The notes under the pieces were generated by a model. It made no database searches. It saw nothing but the letters and a program-made list of their open reading frames with translations, and had not been told where the DNA came from. DNA of 52,635 nt from Defluviitalea phaphyphila (GTDB lineage Bacteria; Bacillota; Clostridia; Lachnospirales; Defluviitaleaceae): assembly GCF_001466305.1 (NCBI RefSeq), contig NZ_JWID01000007.1:42061-94695 (forward strand), in the 5' to 3' direction. This document shows positions 8,612 through 17,737 of the stretch, piece by piece. The translations under genes and the position numbers were made by a program. Every line of letters begins with the position of its first letter. The first letter of the stretch is position 1.

Positions 8612-8983
8612 TTAACGATTATTTCTTTTATTCAATGCTGCAAGACGTTCATTAGAATTTTTCATAAATTCTTTGATCATGTCTTCTAAACGATCTTTAT
8701 TAGAAGAAACTGGAGCATTGTTAACAGTTTTATTTTTTTTAGGAGCAGCATCTTTTATAGAAAGAGAAATTTTGCCTGTTTCAGAGTCAATAGAGATGAT
8801 TTTAACTTTAACTTTATCCCCCAAAGAAAGAGCTTCATTAATATCTTTCAAAAACCCATGGGTTACTTGAGATATATGAACCAATCCTTGAGTAGATTCA
8901 TCTAAAGTTATAAAAGCTCCAAATGATTTAATACTGTTTACAACACCCTCTACAATTTGACCAACTTGATATTTTTCTGACAT
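8612..8983 (-). CDS. S1 RNA-binding domain protein, general stress protein 13-like
   Basis: A 123-aa protein with one N-terminal S1 (OB-fold) domain at residues 3-72 (VGQIVEGVVNSIKSFGAFI, GLVHISQVT, GDKVKVKIISID, GKISLSIKD), a Lys/Asn-rich linker and a charged C-terminal helix. This matches the YugI/GSP13 type of ribosome- or RNA-associated protein. An in-frame GTG at 8989 is only 1 nt from the Shine-Dalgarno; the ATG at 8983 is 7 nt from GGAG and is chosen. It is a single gene divergent from recJ. Confidence 0.85.
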   Translation of the reverse strand: MSEKYQVGQIVEGVVNSIKSFGAFITLDESTQGLVHISQVTHGFLKDINEALSLGDKVKVKIISIDSETGKISLSIKDAAPKKNKTVNNAPVSSNKDRLEDMIKEFMKNSNERLAALNKRNNR

Positions 8984-9055
8984 ATTCACACTCCTATAAT
9001 TTATTGCAATATTATTATAGCATATACTATAGAATTTTGATACAAGAAAATTTCA

Positions 9056-9084
9056 TAGACTTTTTATTATAACTTGGTTATAAT
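9056..9084 (+). promoter_or_regulatory. probable sigma-A promoter of recJ
   Basis: TAGACT, 17 nt, TATAAT, 25 nt upstream of the recJ start. The -10 is perfect and the -35 matches 4 of 6. Confidence 0.5.
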
Positions 9085-9109
9085 AAAAGTTGTATTATGG
9101 AGGGATAAA

Positions 9110-11551
9110 ATGATTAAACCAAAAAATTTATGGATATATAAAGATAAAGAACAAATAGATTTTCATAACCCCCAAGATTTTTCGCTTTCTCCCATTACAA
9201 TGCAAATATTAACTAATAGAGGAATCAAAACTTACAAAGATATGATTTCTTTTTTATACCCTAATTATGATAATTTATATAATCCTTTTTTATTAAAAGA
9301 TATGGAAAAAGCAGTTGATAGAATTATTAAAGGTTTAAATGAAAATCAGAAAATTACCATTTATGGAGATTATGATGTAGATGGAATAACTAGCACCTCC
9401 ATTCTTTTTTTATTTTTAAAAGAAAATGGAGGAAATGTAGATTATTATGTGCCAGATAGAATAAAGGAAGGATATGGACTAAATATTGATGCAGTAAATA
9501 AAATAAAAGAAAGTGGCACGGATATAATTATCACAGTTGATACGGGAATTACTGCTGTGGAAGAAGCAAAATTAGCAAAAAAAATAGGGATTGACCTTAT
9601 TATTACAGATCATCATGAATGTCAAGAAGAAATTCCAGAAGCTTTTGCAGTCATTAATCCAAAACAAGAAGATTGTAACTATCCATTTAAATTATTAGCT
9701 GGAGTAGGAGTAACATTTAAATTAATTCATGGATTAGCTAAAAAACTAAAAGTAGAAGAAAAAATTTGGAAATATATAGATATTGTCTCCATAGGCACAG
9801 TAGCGGATATAGTCCCCTTAATATCAGAAAATAGAATTTTTGTAAAAAAAGGTTTCGAAACTATTCCAAATACTTGGAATATAGGGCTTAAATCTATTCT
9901 TGATGTATCAGGATATAAAGGAGGAAATATTACAACAGGACTTATAGGATTTGGAATAGGCCCTAGATTAAATGCAGCAGGAAGAATAGGAGATGCTAAA
10001 AGAGGGATAGAGTTATTTATAACTAATGATGAAGAAAAGGCTAAATTAATAGCAAAGGAATTAGATGAAGAAAATAGAAATAGACAAGATATGGAGCAGA
10101 AAATTCTAGAAGAAGCAATGGAAATTATTGAAAAAGAAATTGATATAGAAAACACTAAGGTAATAGTTGTTGCAGGAGAAAATTGGCATCATGGAGTAAT
10201 AGGAATAGTTGCTTCTAGGATTACTGAAAAATTTTATAGACCTACAATTTTGATGGCCATAGAAGAAGGAATTGCTAAAGGATCAGCTAGAAGTGTGGAA
10301 GGGTTTAATATATTTGAAGCTATTAGTAGTAGCAGTGCTTTTTTAACTAAATTTGGAGGGCATGAAATGGCAGCGGGACTATCCATGCCTGTGGAAAATA
10401 TCAAAGTTTTTAGAAAAGCTATTAATGAATATGCAGAAAAAAATATGAATGAAGAAACTTTAATTCCTAAATTATATTTAGAAGATAATGTTAATATACA
10501 TGACATAAATTTAGATGTGGTTTCAGAATTAGAAAAAATGGAGCCTTTTGGGCCAGGAAATCCTCAACCATTATTTTCTTTTGAAGGGAAAATTCAAAAT
10601 TTTAATCTTATAGGTAAAGAAAAAAATCATTTAAAAATTATTTTTAAAGAAGGCTATAAAGTAATTGATGCAGTTGGTTTTGGTTTGGGAGATTATTTTG
10701 CTAACTTAAATAGTGGCCAAAAAATATCCGTTGCTGTAAGTTTAGAAAAAAATGAATGGAATGGGATAATAAAACCTCAACTTTTTATAAAAGATTTAAA
10801 ACCCGTAGAGGAAGATGAAATAAATTATAAATATTATATATCTTTATATAATTTATTTAAAAAAACAGATATAATATCTAACCAAGAAAAACAACCAGAT
10901 TTATTGTTAGAAAATAAAATATCAATAGATGCCTTACCGGTTGAAGGGAATAATATAATTTTAGTAAATACAAAGTATAATTTTGACAAATTAAATAAAT
11001 GGCTTAAAAATAATGAAAGATTATTTACTAAGAGGCCAAAAGTTTGGTATACTAATATTTGTGGGTTAAGTAACGGGTATGATATTGTCATAAATCCTAT
11101 AATAAAAAAGCTTAATTTTGAAAATTATAATAAGATAATTTTATATGATCATTTTTGGAATTATTTAGATTATAATTTTCTTAAGAATAAGATAAATATA
11201 TTATATTGGATTGATAATAAGTATACTTACCATAAAGATGAAATAGAAAAACTTATTCCAAATAGAGATGATTTTGCAGCTTTATATAGGCAATTAAAAT
11301 TATTAGATAGCTTAAGTATTAATTCTATAGAATTAGATATTCTTATACGAGAATGTAACAAAAAAGTACTAACTAATCCATTTAAAATACTTTTATGTAT
11401 GGATGTATTTAAAGAATTGAATTTGGTTGAATATAAATTTCAAAAAGACATTGTATATTTTAAAACTCCTTCGAATACAAAAATATCTTTAGATTCATCT
11501 AAGATACTTCAAAAAGTAATTCGTTGGGGAAAGTATTTAAAAACCAAGTAG
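9110..11551 (+). CDS. recJ: single-stranded-DNA-specific exonuclease RecJ
   Basis: 5'-3' ssDNA exonuclease acting in recombination and mismatch repair. DHH phosphoesterase domain: YGDYDVDGITSTS near residue 85, VDTGITA, ITDHHECQEEIP and GTVADIVPL supply the Mn2+ ligands. DHHA1 domain: HHGVIGIVASRITEKF and KFGGHEMAAGLSM. An OB-fold follows to about residue 560, and then a 250-aa C-terminal domain of the type found in long Firmicute RecJ proteins. The start at 9110 follows TGGAGGG; an upstream in-frame GTG-like extension to 9074 has no ribosome site. apt follows by 13 nt, as in other Clostridia. Confidence 0.94.
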   Translation: MIKPKNLWIYKDKEQIDFHNPQDFSLSPITMQILTNRGIKTYKDMISFLYPNYDNLYNPFLLKDMEKAVDRIIKGLNENQKITIYGDYDVDGITSTSILFLFLKENGGNVDYYVPDRIKEGYGLNIDAVNKIKESGTDIIITVDTGITAVEEAKLAKKIGIDLIITDHHECQEEIPEAFAVINPKQEDCNYPFKLLAGVGVTFKLIHGLAKKLKVEEKIWKYIDIVSIGTVADIVPLISENRIFVKKGFETIPNTWNIGLKSILDVSGYKGGNITTGLIGFGIGPRLNAAGRIGDAKRGIELFITNDEEKAKLIAKELDEENRNRQDMEQKILEEAMEIIEKEIDIENTKVIVVAGENWHHGVIGIVASRITEKFYRPTILMAIEEGIAKGSARSVEGFNIFEAISSSSAFLTKFGGHEMAAGLSMPVENIKVFRKAINEYAEKNMNEETLIPKLYLEDNVNIHDINLDVVSELEKMEPFGPGNPQPLFSFEGKIQNFNLIGKEKNHLKIIFKEGYKVIDAVGFGLGDYFANLNSGQKISVAVSLEKNEWNGIIKPQLFIKDLKPVEEDEINYKYYISLYNLFKKTDIISNQEKQPDLLLENKISIDALPVEGNNIILVNTKYNFDKLNKWLKNNERLFTKRPKVWYTNICGLSNGYDIVINPIIKKLNFENYNKIILYDHFWNYLDYNFLKNKINILYWIDNKYTYHKDEIEKLIPNRDDFAALYRQLKLLDSLSINSIELDILIRECNKKVLTNPFKILLCMDVFKELNLVEYKFQKDIVYFKTPSNTKISLDSSKILQKVIRWGKYLKTK

Positions 11552-11564
11552 AGGGGGAAGTAAA

Positions 11565-12076
11565 ATGGATTTAAAATCAATGGTAAGAGATGTTTTAGAT
11601 TTTCCACAAGAAGGGATTGTGTTTAGGGACATCACACCAATTTTACAAAGTCCAGAAGGATTAAAAGAATCTATAAATCAGATGCAAGATAGATTAAAAG
11701 GATTAGATTTTGATTTAATTGTAGGGCCTGAATCTAGAGGATTTATCTTTGGGGTACCTTTAGCATATAATATGAATAAAGGATTTATTCCTATTAGAAA
11801 AAAGGTAAATTACCTTATAAAACTATTCAAACAGAATATAGCCTAGAATATGGTACATCTATTATAGAAATGCATGTAGATGCTGTTAAGCAGGGGCAAA
11901 AAGTAGTTGTTGTAGATGATTTACTAGCAACAGGTGGGACTTCAAAGGCTATTATAGATTTGATAGAAAAAGTAGGAGGAGAAGTAATAAAGCTTGTATA
12001 TCTTATCGAATTAGAGTTTTTAAAAGGACGAGATGTACTTAAAGGATATAATGTTGATTCGATTATAAAATATTAA
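11565..12076 (+). pseudogene. apt: adenine phosphoribosyltransferase, reading frame interrupted (-1)
   Basis: Apt salvages adenine to AMP with PRPP. The first frame (11565-11846) carries the N-terminal half (FPQEGIVFRDITP, VGPESRGFIFG, GFIPIRKK), then 13 foreign residues and a stop at 11844. The correct frame resumes right after the A6 run at 11798-11803 as GKLPYKTIQTEYSLEYG and continues through the PRPP loop VVVVDDLLATGGTSKA to 12076. Adding one A, or shifting -1 at A AAA AAG (11798-11804), restores an unbroken 170-aa Apt, the normal length. Everything else is conserved, so the break is recent, a base-call error, or recoding. AGAGGGGG precedes the ATG; it follows recJ by 13 nt. Confidence 0.88.
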
Positions 12077-12084
12077 AATTTTTT

Positions 12085-12115
12085 GGAACGCATATTATGC
12101 GTTCTATTATTTTTA
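12085..12115 (+). terminator. terminator after apt
   Basis: GAACGCATA / TATGCGTTC perfect palindrome (12086-12104) followed by TATTATTTTT. Confidence 0.75.
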
Positions 12116-12164
12116 AAAAAGAATTTTATATTTTAGAATCATTCTACAAGAAAAGGAGAACAAA

Positions 12165-12869
12165 ATGGATATAAATATAATATATGAAGATTCATATATA
12201 ATGGTGGTAGAAAAACCTCCTAAAATTCCTTCTCAAAGAGATAAAACAGGGAATATTGATATGCTTAGTTTGATTAAAAACTATTTAAAAGAAAAATATC
12301 CTAGAGCTAAAAATCCTTATATAGGGCTTATTCATAGATTAGATAGACCAGTAGGAGGGCTTATGGTATTTGCTAAAACTAAGCAAGCGAATGCAAAGCT
12401 ATCAAAACAGATACAAGACCGTGAATTTAAAAAAGAATATTTAGTTGTAATTTGTGGAAAACCTGAACAAGAAAAAGGAGAACTTGTAGATTATCTTATA
12501 AAAAATCAAAGAAGAAATATTTCAAAGGTAGTTTCCAAAGAAACAAAAGGAGCTAAAGAGGCTATATTAGAGTATGAATTAGTAGATAGTATGAATGTTG
12601 AAGAAGAAATTTTAAGTCTTATTAAGGTTAATTTAAAAACAGGAAGGCATCATCAGATAAGAGTTCAATTATCTAATGCAGGGTTACCAATATGGGGAGA
12701 TACTAAGTATAATGACTTTTTTAAAAATAAAAAAGGATGGTTTCAAATTGCTTTATGGGCGTTTAGGTTAGATTTTTTTCATCCCAAAACTAACAAACTT
12801 TGTAGTTTTAAATTAAATCCTAAGGGTTATCCATTTGAATTGTTTAATATAGAGAAATATTTTATTTAA
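12165..12869 (+). CDS. RluA-family pseudouridine synthase
   Basis: Isomerises uridine to pseudouridine in rRNA or tRNA. The catalytic-aspartate motif is HRLDRPVGGLMVFAKT (about residues 63-78), followed by the family blocks KEYLVVICG, LKTGRHHQIRVQLSNAG and WGDTKY. The 234-aa length shows no N-terminal S4 domain, so it is the short RluA/TruC-like form; the target base is not predictable. AAAAGGAGAA precedes the ATG. It sits between apt and rel with a terminator before it and a promoter after it, so it may be monocistronic. Confidence 0.88.
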   Translation: MDINIIYEDSYIMVVEKPPKIPSQRDKTGNIDMLSLIKNYLKEKYPRAKNPYIGLIHRLDRPVGGLMVFAKTKQANAKLSKQIQDREFKKEYLVVICGKPEQEKGELVDYLIKNQRRNISKVVSKETKGAKEAILEYELVDSMNVEEEILSLIKVNLKTGRHHQIRVQLSNAGLPIWGDTKYNDFFKNKKGWFQIALWAFRLDFFHPKTNKLCSFKLNPKGYPFELFNIEKYFI

Positions 12870-12891
12870 AAGGGTTATAATTATGAGAATC

Positions 12892-12920
12892 TTGCATTTA
12901 TAATTGAGAATGACTATAAT
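12892..12920 (+). promoter_or_regulatory. sigma-A promoter of rel
   Basis: TTGCAT, 17 nt, TATAAT, 39 nt upstream of the rel start codon. Likely the start of the rel-dtd-MBL-hemZ-hisS-aspS transcript. Confidence 0.75.
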
Positions 12921-12959
12921 AAAGAAAATATGTTTATATACAATGAATGGGGGAAGAGT

Positions 12960-15194
12960 ATGCCCGACCAAGAAATTTATAAAAAATTAATTTCTACAAT
13001 TAAATCTTACCATCCCTCTGATGATTTTTCTATGATTGAAAAGGCATATAATTTTGCCAAAGAAGCTCATAAGGGACAATTCCGTAAGTCAGGAGAGCCA
13101 TATATTATTCATCCATTAGAAGTAGGAGTTATTTTAGCTGAATTAGAATTAGATATAGAATCTATAACAGCAGGGATTCTTCACGATATCATAGAGGATA
13201 CAAAGTATACCTATGAGGATTTAGTAGAATTATTTAACGAAGAAATTGCGAGATTAGTTGAAGGAGTAACTAAATTAGGAAAAATTAATTTTGCGTCTAG
13301 TAATAAGGAAATGGAGAAAGAAGAAATTCAAGCAGAAAATTATCGTAAAATGTTTCTTGCTATGGCACAAGATATAAGAGTTATATTAATTAAATTAGCA
13401 GATAGACTTCATAATATGAGAACTCTTCGTTTTATGCCTCCAGAAAAACAAAAAGAAAAAGCTAATGAAACTTTGCATATATATGCTCCTTTAGCACATA
13501 GATTAGGGATTTCTAAAATAAAAGTTGAGTTAGATGATTTATCTCTTAGGTATACAGAACCAGAAGCCTATTATGATTTAGTTGAAAAAATTGCGAGAAG
13601 ACGAATTGAAAGGATTGAATATGTAGAAAGGATTATAAAAGAAGTAAAAAATAAGTTAGAAGAAGTAGGAATTAAAGCAGATGTTCAAGGTAGACCAAAG
13701 CATTTCTTTAGTATTTATAAAAAAATGGTGAGCCAAAATAAGACTTTAGACCAAATTTATGATTTATTTGCTATTAGAGCTATTGTTGATTCAGTAAAAG
13801 ACTGTTATGGAGTTTTAGGAGTAGTACATGAAATGTACAAACCTATACCTGGAAGGTTTAAAGACTATATTGCTATGCCAAAACCTAATATGTATCAATC
13901 TCTTCATACAAGTTTAATAGGGCCAGAAGGAGAACCTTTTGAAGTTCAGATTAGAACTTGGGAAATGCATCGTATAGCAGAATATGGAATAGCAGCTCAT
14001 TGGAAATATAAAGAAGGTAAAAAAGGAAGCAAATATAAACCTCAAGATAAAACTGAAGAAAAATTAGCTTGGTTAAGACAAATACTAGAATGGCAAAGAG
14101 AAATGTCAGATAACAAAGAATTTTTGGATGCCCTTAAATTCGATTTGGATGTATTTAATGATCAAGTATATGCTTTTACTCCTAAGGGGGATGTTATAAG
14201 TTTACCTTATGGGGCAACTCCTATTGATTTTGCTTATTCGATTCATAGTGCAGTGGGAAATAAAATGGTAGGAGCAAAAGTAAATGGTAAAATAGTAACA
14301 TTTGATTATCAAATAAAAAATGGAGATCGTATTGAAATTTTAACTTCTCAAAATTCTAGAGGACCTAGTAGAGATTGGTTAAAATTAGTTAAGAGTTCTC
14401 AAGCAAGAAGTAAAATTAATCAGTGGTTTAAAAAACAGTTTAAAGCTGAAAATATTGTTCGTGGGAAAGAACTTTTAGAAAAAGATGCTAAAAAAAGAGG
14501 ACTTAATTTAAATGATTTACTAAAACCTGAATGGATTGAAAAAGTTTTAAGAAAATATGGATTCCAAAATTGGGATGCGGTTTGTGCAGCTGTAGGACAT
14601 GGAGGAATTAAAGAAGGGCAAGTTATTCATAGATTATATGAAGAATATCAAAAAGAAAAGAAACAAGAATTTCAAAATGAGAATATTATATCTTCGTCAC
14701 AGGATGATTATAAAAAACCAATTAAAAAATCAAAAAGTGGCATAATAGTTAAAGGAGTAGGAGATGTTGCAGTAAGGTTTTCAAAATGTTGTAACCCAGT
14801 TCCTGGAGATGAGATAATAGGCTTTATTACTAGAGGTAGAGGAGTTTCTATCCATAGAACTGATTGTGTTAATATAATTCATATAAGTGATGAAGATAAA
14901 AATCGTTTAATTGAAGCGGAATGGTATGTAGCAGAAAAAGATGCAAAGGATAGAACCTATCAAACAGAAATAAAAATTATAGGTGAAGATAGGATGGGAA
15001 TGATAATAGATATTTCTAAAGTACTTACGGAAGAAAAGGTTCCTGTTAAAGCTTTAAATGCTAGGACTAATAAAAGACATGAAGCAATTTTTAATATAAT
15101 TTTAGAAATAAGGGGCGTACAACAATTAGAAATAGTTACTAAAAAAATAAGAAACATTGCTGGAGTAAGTGATGTTATAAGAGTAACTACTTAG
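12960..15194 (+). CDS. rel: bifunctional (p)ppGpp synthetase/hydrolase
   Basis: Makes and degrades the stringent-response alarmone. Domains in order: HD hydrolase (residues 20-200; HPLEVGVIL, GILHDIIEDT, LADRLHNMRTL), synthetase (240-360; YDLFAIRAIV, RFKDYIAMPKPN, EVQIRTWEMH), TGS (about 390-450; FTPKGDVISLP), zinc-finger-like region with FSKCCNPVPGDEI and HRTDC, and a C-terminal ACT domain. R-F-K-D in the synthetase is the RXKD signature of bifunctional Rel proteins, and the HD site is intact. The frame opens at 12930, but the ATG at 12960 follows GGGGGAAG and gives 744 aa, the usual length. Confidence 0.95.
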   Translation: MPDQEIYKKLISTIKSYHPSDDFSMIEKAYNFAKEAHKGQFRKSGEPYIIHPLEVGVILAELELDIESITAGILHDIIEDTKYTYEDLVELFNEEIARLVEGVTKLGKINFASSNKEMEKEEIQAENYRKMFLAMAQDIRVILIKLADRLHNMRTLRFMPPEKQKEKANETLHIYAPLAHRLGISKIKVELDDLSLRYTEPEAYYDLVEKIARRRIERIEYVERIIKEVKNKLEEVGIKADVQGRPKHFFSIYKKMVSQNKTLDQIYDLFAIRAIVDSVKDCYGVLGVVHEMYKPIPGRFKDYIAMPKPNMYQSLHTSLIGPEGEPFEVQIRTWEMHRIAEYGIAAHWKYKEGKKGSKYKPQDKTEEKLAWLRQILEWQREMSDNKEFLDALKFDLDVFNDQVYAFTPKGDVISLPYGATPIDFAYSIHSAVGNKMVGAKVNGKIVTFDYQIKNGDRIEILTSQNSRGPSRDWLKLVKSSQARSKINQWFKKQFKAENIVRGKELLEKDAKKRGLNLNDLLKPEWIEKVLRKYGFQNWDAVCAAVGHGGIKEGQVIHRLYEEYQKEKKQEFQNENIISSSQDDYKKPIKKSKSGIIVKGVGDVAVRFSKCCNPVPGDEIIGFITRGRGVSIHRTDCVNIIHISDEDKNRLIEAEWYVAEKDAKDRTYQTEIKIIGEDRMGMIIDISKVLTEEKVPVKALNARTNKRHEAIFNIILEIRGVQQLEIVTKKIRNIAGVSDVIRVTT

Positions 15195-15205
15195 GAGGAA
15201 TGAAA

Positions 15206-15655
15206 TTGAGAGGAGTAATACAAAAGGTATCTGAAGCAAAAGTAGAAGTAGATGGAGTAACCATAGGTCAAATAAATAAAGGATTAATGGTTCTTATAGG
15301 AATAAAAGAATCTGATGATGAAAAAGTTATGGATTATATGCTTGATAAAATTATTAATTTAAGAATTTTTGAAGATAACGAAGGAAAAATGAATTTATCT
15401 CTTAAAGATGTAGGAGGAGAATTACTTATTGTTCCTAATTTTACCCTTTATGGAGATGCAAGAAAAGGTAAAAGACCAAGTTATTCTAAGGGAGCATCTC
15501 CTAATGTAGCCGAAAAAATATATAATACTTTTATAGAAAAAGCAAAACAAATGGGAGTAAAAGTAGAACAAGGGAAATTTAGAGCTCATATGGAAGTGAG
15601 TTTAGTAAATGATGGACCTGTAACAATTTTATTAGATAGCGATAAAAACTTTTAA
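15206..15655 (+). CDS. dtd: D-aminoacyl-tRNA deacylase, TTG start
   Basis: Hydrolyses D-amino acids from mischarged tRNA. Family motifs are NFTLYGDARKGKRPSYS (equivalent of SQFTL...KGRRPSF) and the C-terminal NDGPVT (Gly-cisPro-type GPxT) motif. An ATG at 15200 is in frame but only 1 nt from AGGAGG; the TTG at 15206 is 7 nt from it and yields MRGVIQKV, the canonical Dtd N-terminus, and 149 aa. The gene follows rel by 11 nt and precedes the MBL hydrolase by 14 nt, an order seen in most Clostridia. Confidence 0.92.
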   Translation: MRGVIQKVSEAKVEVDGVTIGQINKGLMVLIGIKESDDEKVMDYMLDKIINLRIFEDNEGKMNLSLKDVGGELLIVPNFTLYGDARKGKRPSYSKGASPNVAEKIYNTFIEKAKQMGVKVEQGKFRAHMEVSLVNDGPVTILLDSDKNF

Positions 15656-15669
15656 GAAGGAGAGAAATT

Positions 15670-16314
15670 ATGATTATTAAGAAAGTCATTGTAGGAATGA
15701 TGGCCGTAAACTGTTATATAGTAGGAGATGAAAATACTAGAAAAGGGGTAGTTATAGATCCTGGAGCAGAAGCAAATAAAATAATAGAAGAAATAAAAAA
15801 AGAAAATTTAGACATTGAATATATTTTGTTAACCCATAGTCATTTTGACCATATAGGAGCTGTTGATAAAGTTAAAGAATTTACAAAGGCTAAAGTAGTT
15901 ATTCATAAAGAAGGACAAGAATATTTAAAAAATCCTAATCTAAATCTTTCTAAATCCTTTGCTAATAAAGAAATAAAGATAGATCCTGATAAATTAATTT
16001 CTGACGGAGAATTTATAAAATTTGGGAATTTAACATTTAGAGTTTTTTATACTCCAGGACATACTGTAGATGGAGTAAATTACTATGAAGAAAATAATAA
16101 AGTATTGTTTTCAGGAGACAATTTATTTAGAAATTCTATAGGAAGATCAGATCTTCCTGGAGGAGATCAAAATCTTTTAATTACTTCGCTTAAAAATAAG
16201 ATTATGACATTACCAGAAAATGTAAAAGTTTACCCAGGGCATGAAGCAGAAACAACTATTGGTTTTGAAAAAAATAATAATCCATATTTAATTGAAAATA
16301 GCTGGGATGAATAA
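15670..16314 (+). CDS. metallo-beta-lactamase-fold hydrolase, YqgX/glyoxalase II-like
   Basis: A 214-aa MBL-fold hydrolase. The binuclear metal motif is THSHFDHIGAV (HxHxDH), with further ligands in YTPGHTVDG, FSGDNLFRNSIGRSD and YPGHEAET. This set matches the short hydroxyacylglutathione-hydrolase-like proteins (YqgX group) found next to dtd in Firmicutes. The true substrate is not known; the C-terminal glutathione-binding domain of classical GloB is missing. AAGAAGGAG precedes the ATG; hemZ begins 1 nt after its stop. Confidence 0.88.
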   Translation: MIIKKVIVGMMAVNCYIVGDENTRKGVVIDPGAEANKIIEEIKKENLDIEYILLTHSHFDHIGAVDKVKEFTKAKVVIHKEGQEYLKNPNLNLSKSFANKEIKIDPDKLISDGEFIKFGNLTFRVFYTPGHTVDGVNYYEENNKVLFSGDNLFRNSIGRSDLPGGDQNLLITSLKNKIMTLPENVKVYPGHEAETTIGFEKNNNPYLIENSWDE

Positions 16315-16315
16315 A

Positions 16316-17716
16316 ATGATAAAATTTAAATTAATAAATCACAATTACAATTATGAAATAGAAAATATTATAAAGCCTTTTAAAAATTATGTTGAAAATA
16401 TTTATATAGAAAGTATACTTAAGAATAATTTATGTATTGCTAGAATTTATAAAGATGGAGAACTTCAAATATTTAAAGAAGAAAAAGCAAAAGATAATAA
16501 AAAAGAAATAAAGCAAAGATTAATTCGTACAGTATATCATAGTCTTTGTGAATTTACCAAAATAAAAATGCCTTGGGGATTTTTAACAGGAATTCGTCCT
16601 ACAAAAATAGTACACGATATGTTAGAAAATAATATAACTTATGAAGATATAAAATACCATTTGCTTAATTTTTATGATATAAGAGAAGATAAAGTAGAAT
16701 TAATGATAAAGGTTGCTAAGAAAGAAAAAATTATATTAGATAAAAATAAAGATAATGAAATAAGTATATATATAGGAATTCCTTTTTGTCCTACTAGATG
16801 TTTATACTGTTCTTTTACTTCTTATTCAATAAAAAATAAAGAAATTTTAGTAAAAGATTATCTTAATGCTTTAGAAAAAGAATTATCTTTTGCTAAAGAA
16901 TATGTAAAAGACAAAACTATTAGAAGTATTTATGTAGGGGGAGGAACTCCTACATCTCTAAATGAAAAACAAATAGAAAGACTTTTAGATTTAATAAATA
17001 AAAATTTTAACGTTGAAGATATAGAAGAATTTACAGTAGAAGCAGGGAGACCTGACACTATAAATAGAAAAAAATTAGAACTTTTAAAAGAGTATAATGT
17101 AGATAGAATATCTATAAATCCTCAAACAATGAATGATGACACTCTAATAAAAATTGGAAGAAATCATACTACACAAGATATAATAAGGACGTTTTATTTA
17201 GCAAGAGATATAGGGCATGATAGTATTAATATGGACCTTATAGTAGGATTACCAGGAGAAAATAAAAAAGATGTAGAAAATACTATTAACAGAATAAAGG
17301 AATTAAATCCAGATAGCATTACTGTTCATACTATGGCTATAAAGAGAGCTTCAAGGCTTAGAGAAGCTTTAGAAGAGTACAAGCTTACGACAGCTAATGA
17401 AATAGAAGAAATGATATCCGTAACAGCTAAAGGAGCTAAAGATATGGGAATGGAACCCTATTATCTTTATAGACAAAAAAATATGTTAGGAAATTTCGAA
17501 AATGTAGGATATTCAAAACCTAGTAAAGAATCAATTTATAATATAGAGATAATGGAAGAAAAAGAAACTATTCTAGCCCTAGGTGCTGGAGCTATTACAA
17601 AAGTAGTAGATAATAAGACAAATAAAATTGAGCGTATTCCTAATGTAAAAAATGTTGAAGAATATGTAAATAGAATAGATGAAATGATTGACAGAAAGAA
17701 AAAAGGACTTATTTAG
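16316..17716 (+). CDS. hemZ: HemZ-type radical SAM coproporphyrinogen dehydrogenase
   Basis: Radical SAM protein of the HemN/HemZ group. A 140-residue N-terminal region peculiar to HemZ (FLTGIRPTKIVHDML) precedes the cluster motif PFCPTRCLYCSF (CxxxCxxC), then VGGGTPTSL, EFTVEAGRPDT, SINPQTMND and GLPGENKKDV. The family is annotated as oxygen-independent coproporphyrinogen III dehydrogenase, but the in vivo substrate of HemZ is less sure than that of HemN, and no other haem genes lie nearby. Alternative starts TTG 16292 and ATG 16307 overlap the MBL gene; ATG 16316 is chosen for its start directly after the MBL stop (466 aa). The ribosome site is weak, suggesting coupled translation. Confidence 0.85.
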   Translation: MIKFKLINHNYNYEIENIIKPFKNYVENIYIESILKNNLCIARIYKDGELQIFKEEKAKDNKKEIKQRLIRTVYHSLCEFTKIKMPWGFLTGIRPTKIVHDMLENNITYEDIKYHLLNFYDIREDKVELMIKVAKKEKIILDKNKDNEISIYIGIPFCPTRCLYCSFTSYSIKNKEILVKDYLNALEKELSFAKEYVKDKTIRSIYVGGGTPTSLNEKQIERLLDLINKNFNVEDIEEFTVEAGRPDTINRKKLELLKEYNVDRISINPQTMNDDTLIKIGRNHTTQDIIRTFYLARDIGHDSINMDLIVGLPGENKKDVENTINRIKELNPDSITVHTMAIKRASRLREALEEYKLTTANEIEEMISVTAKGAKDMGMEPYYLYRQKNMLGNFENVGYSKPSKESIYNIEIMEEKETILALGAGAITKVVDNKTNKIERIPNVKNVEEYVNRIDEMIDRKKKGLI

Positions 17717-17737
17717 ATATATAAAAGGAGGAAAATC

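Noticed and set aside
11870-12076. Separate short gene with an ATG at 11870
   Set aside because: It is simply the C-terminal half of Apt, has no ribosome site, and the correct frame continues upstream of this ATG to the A6 run.
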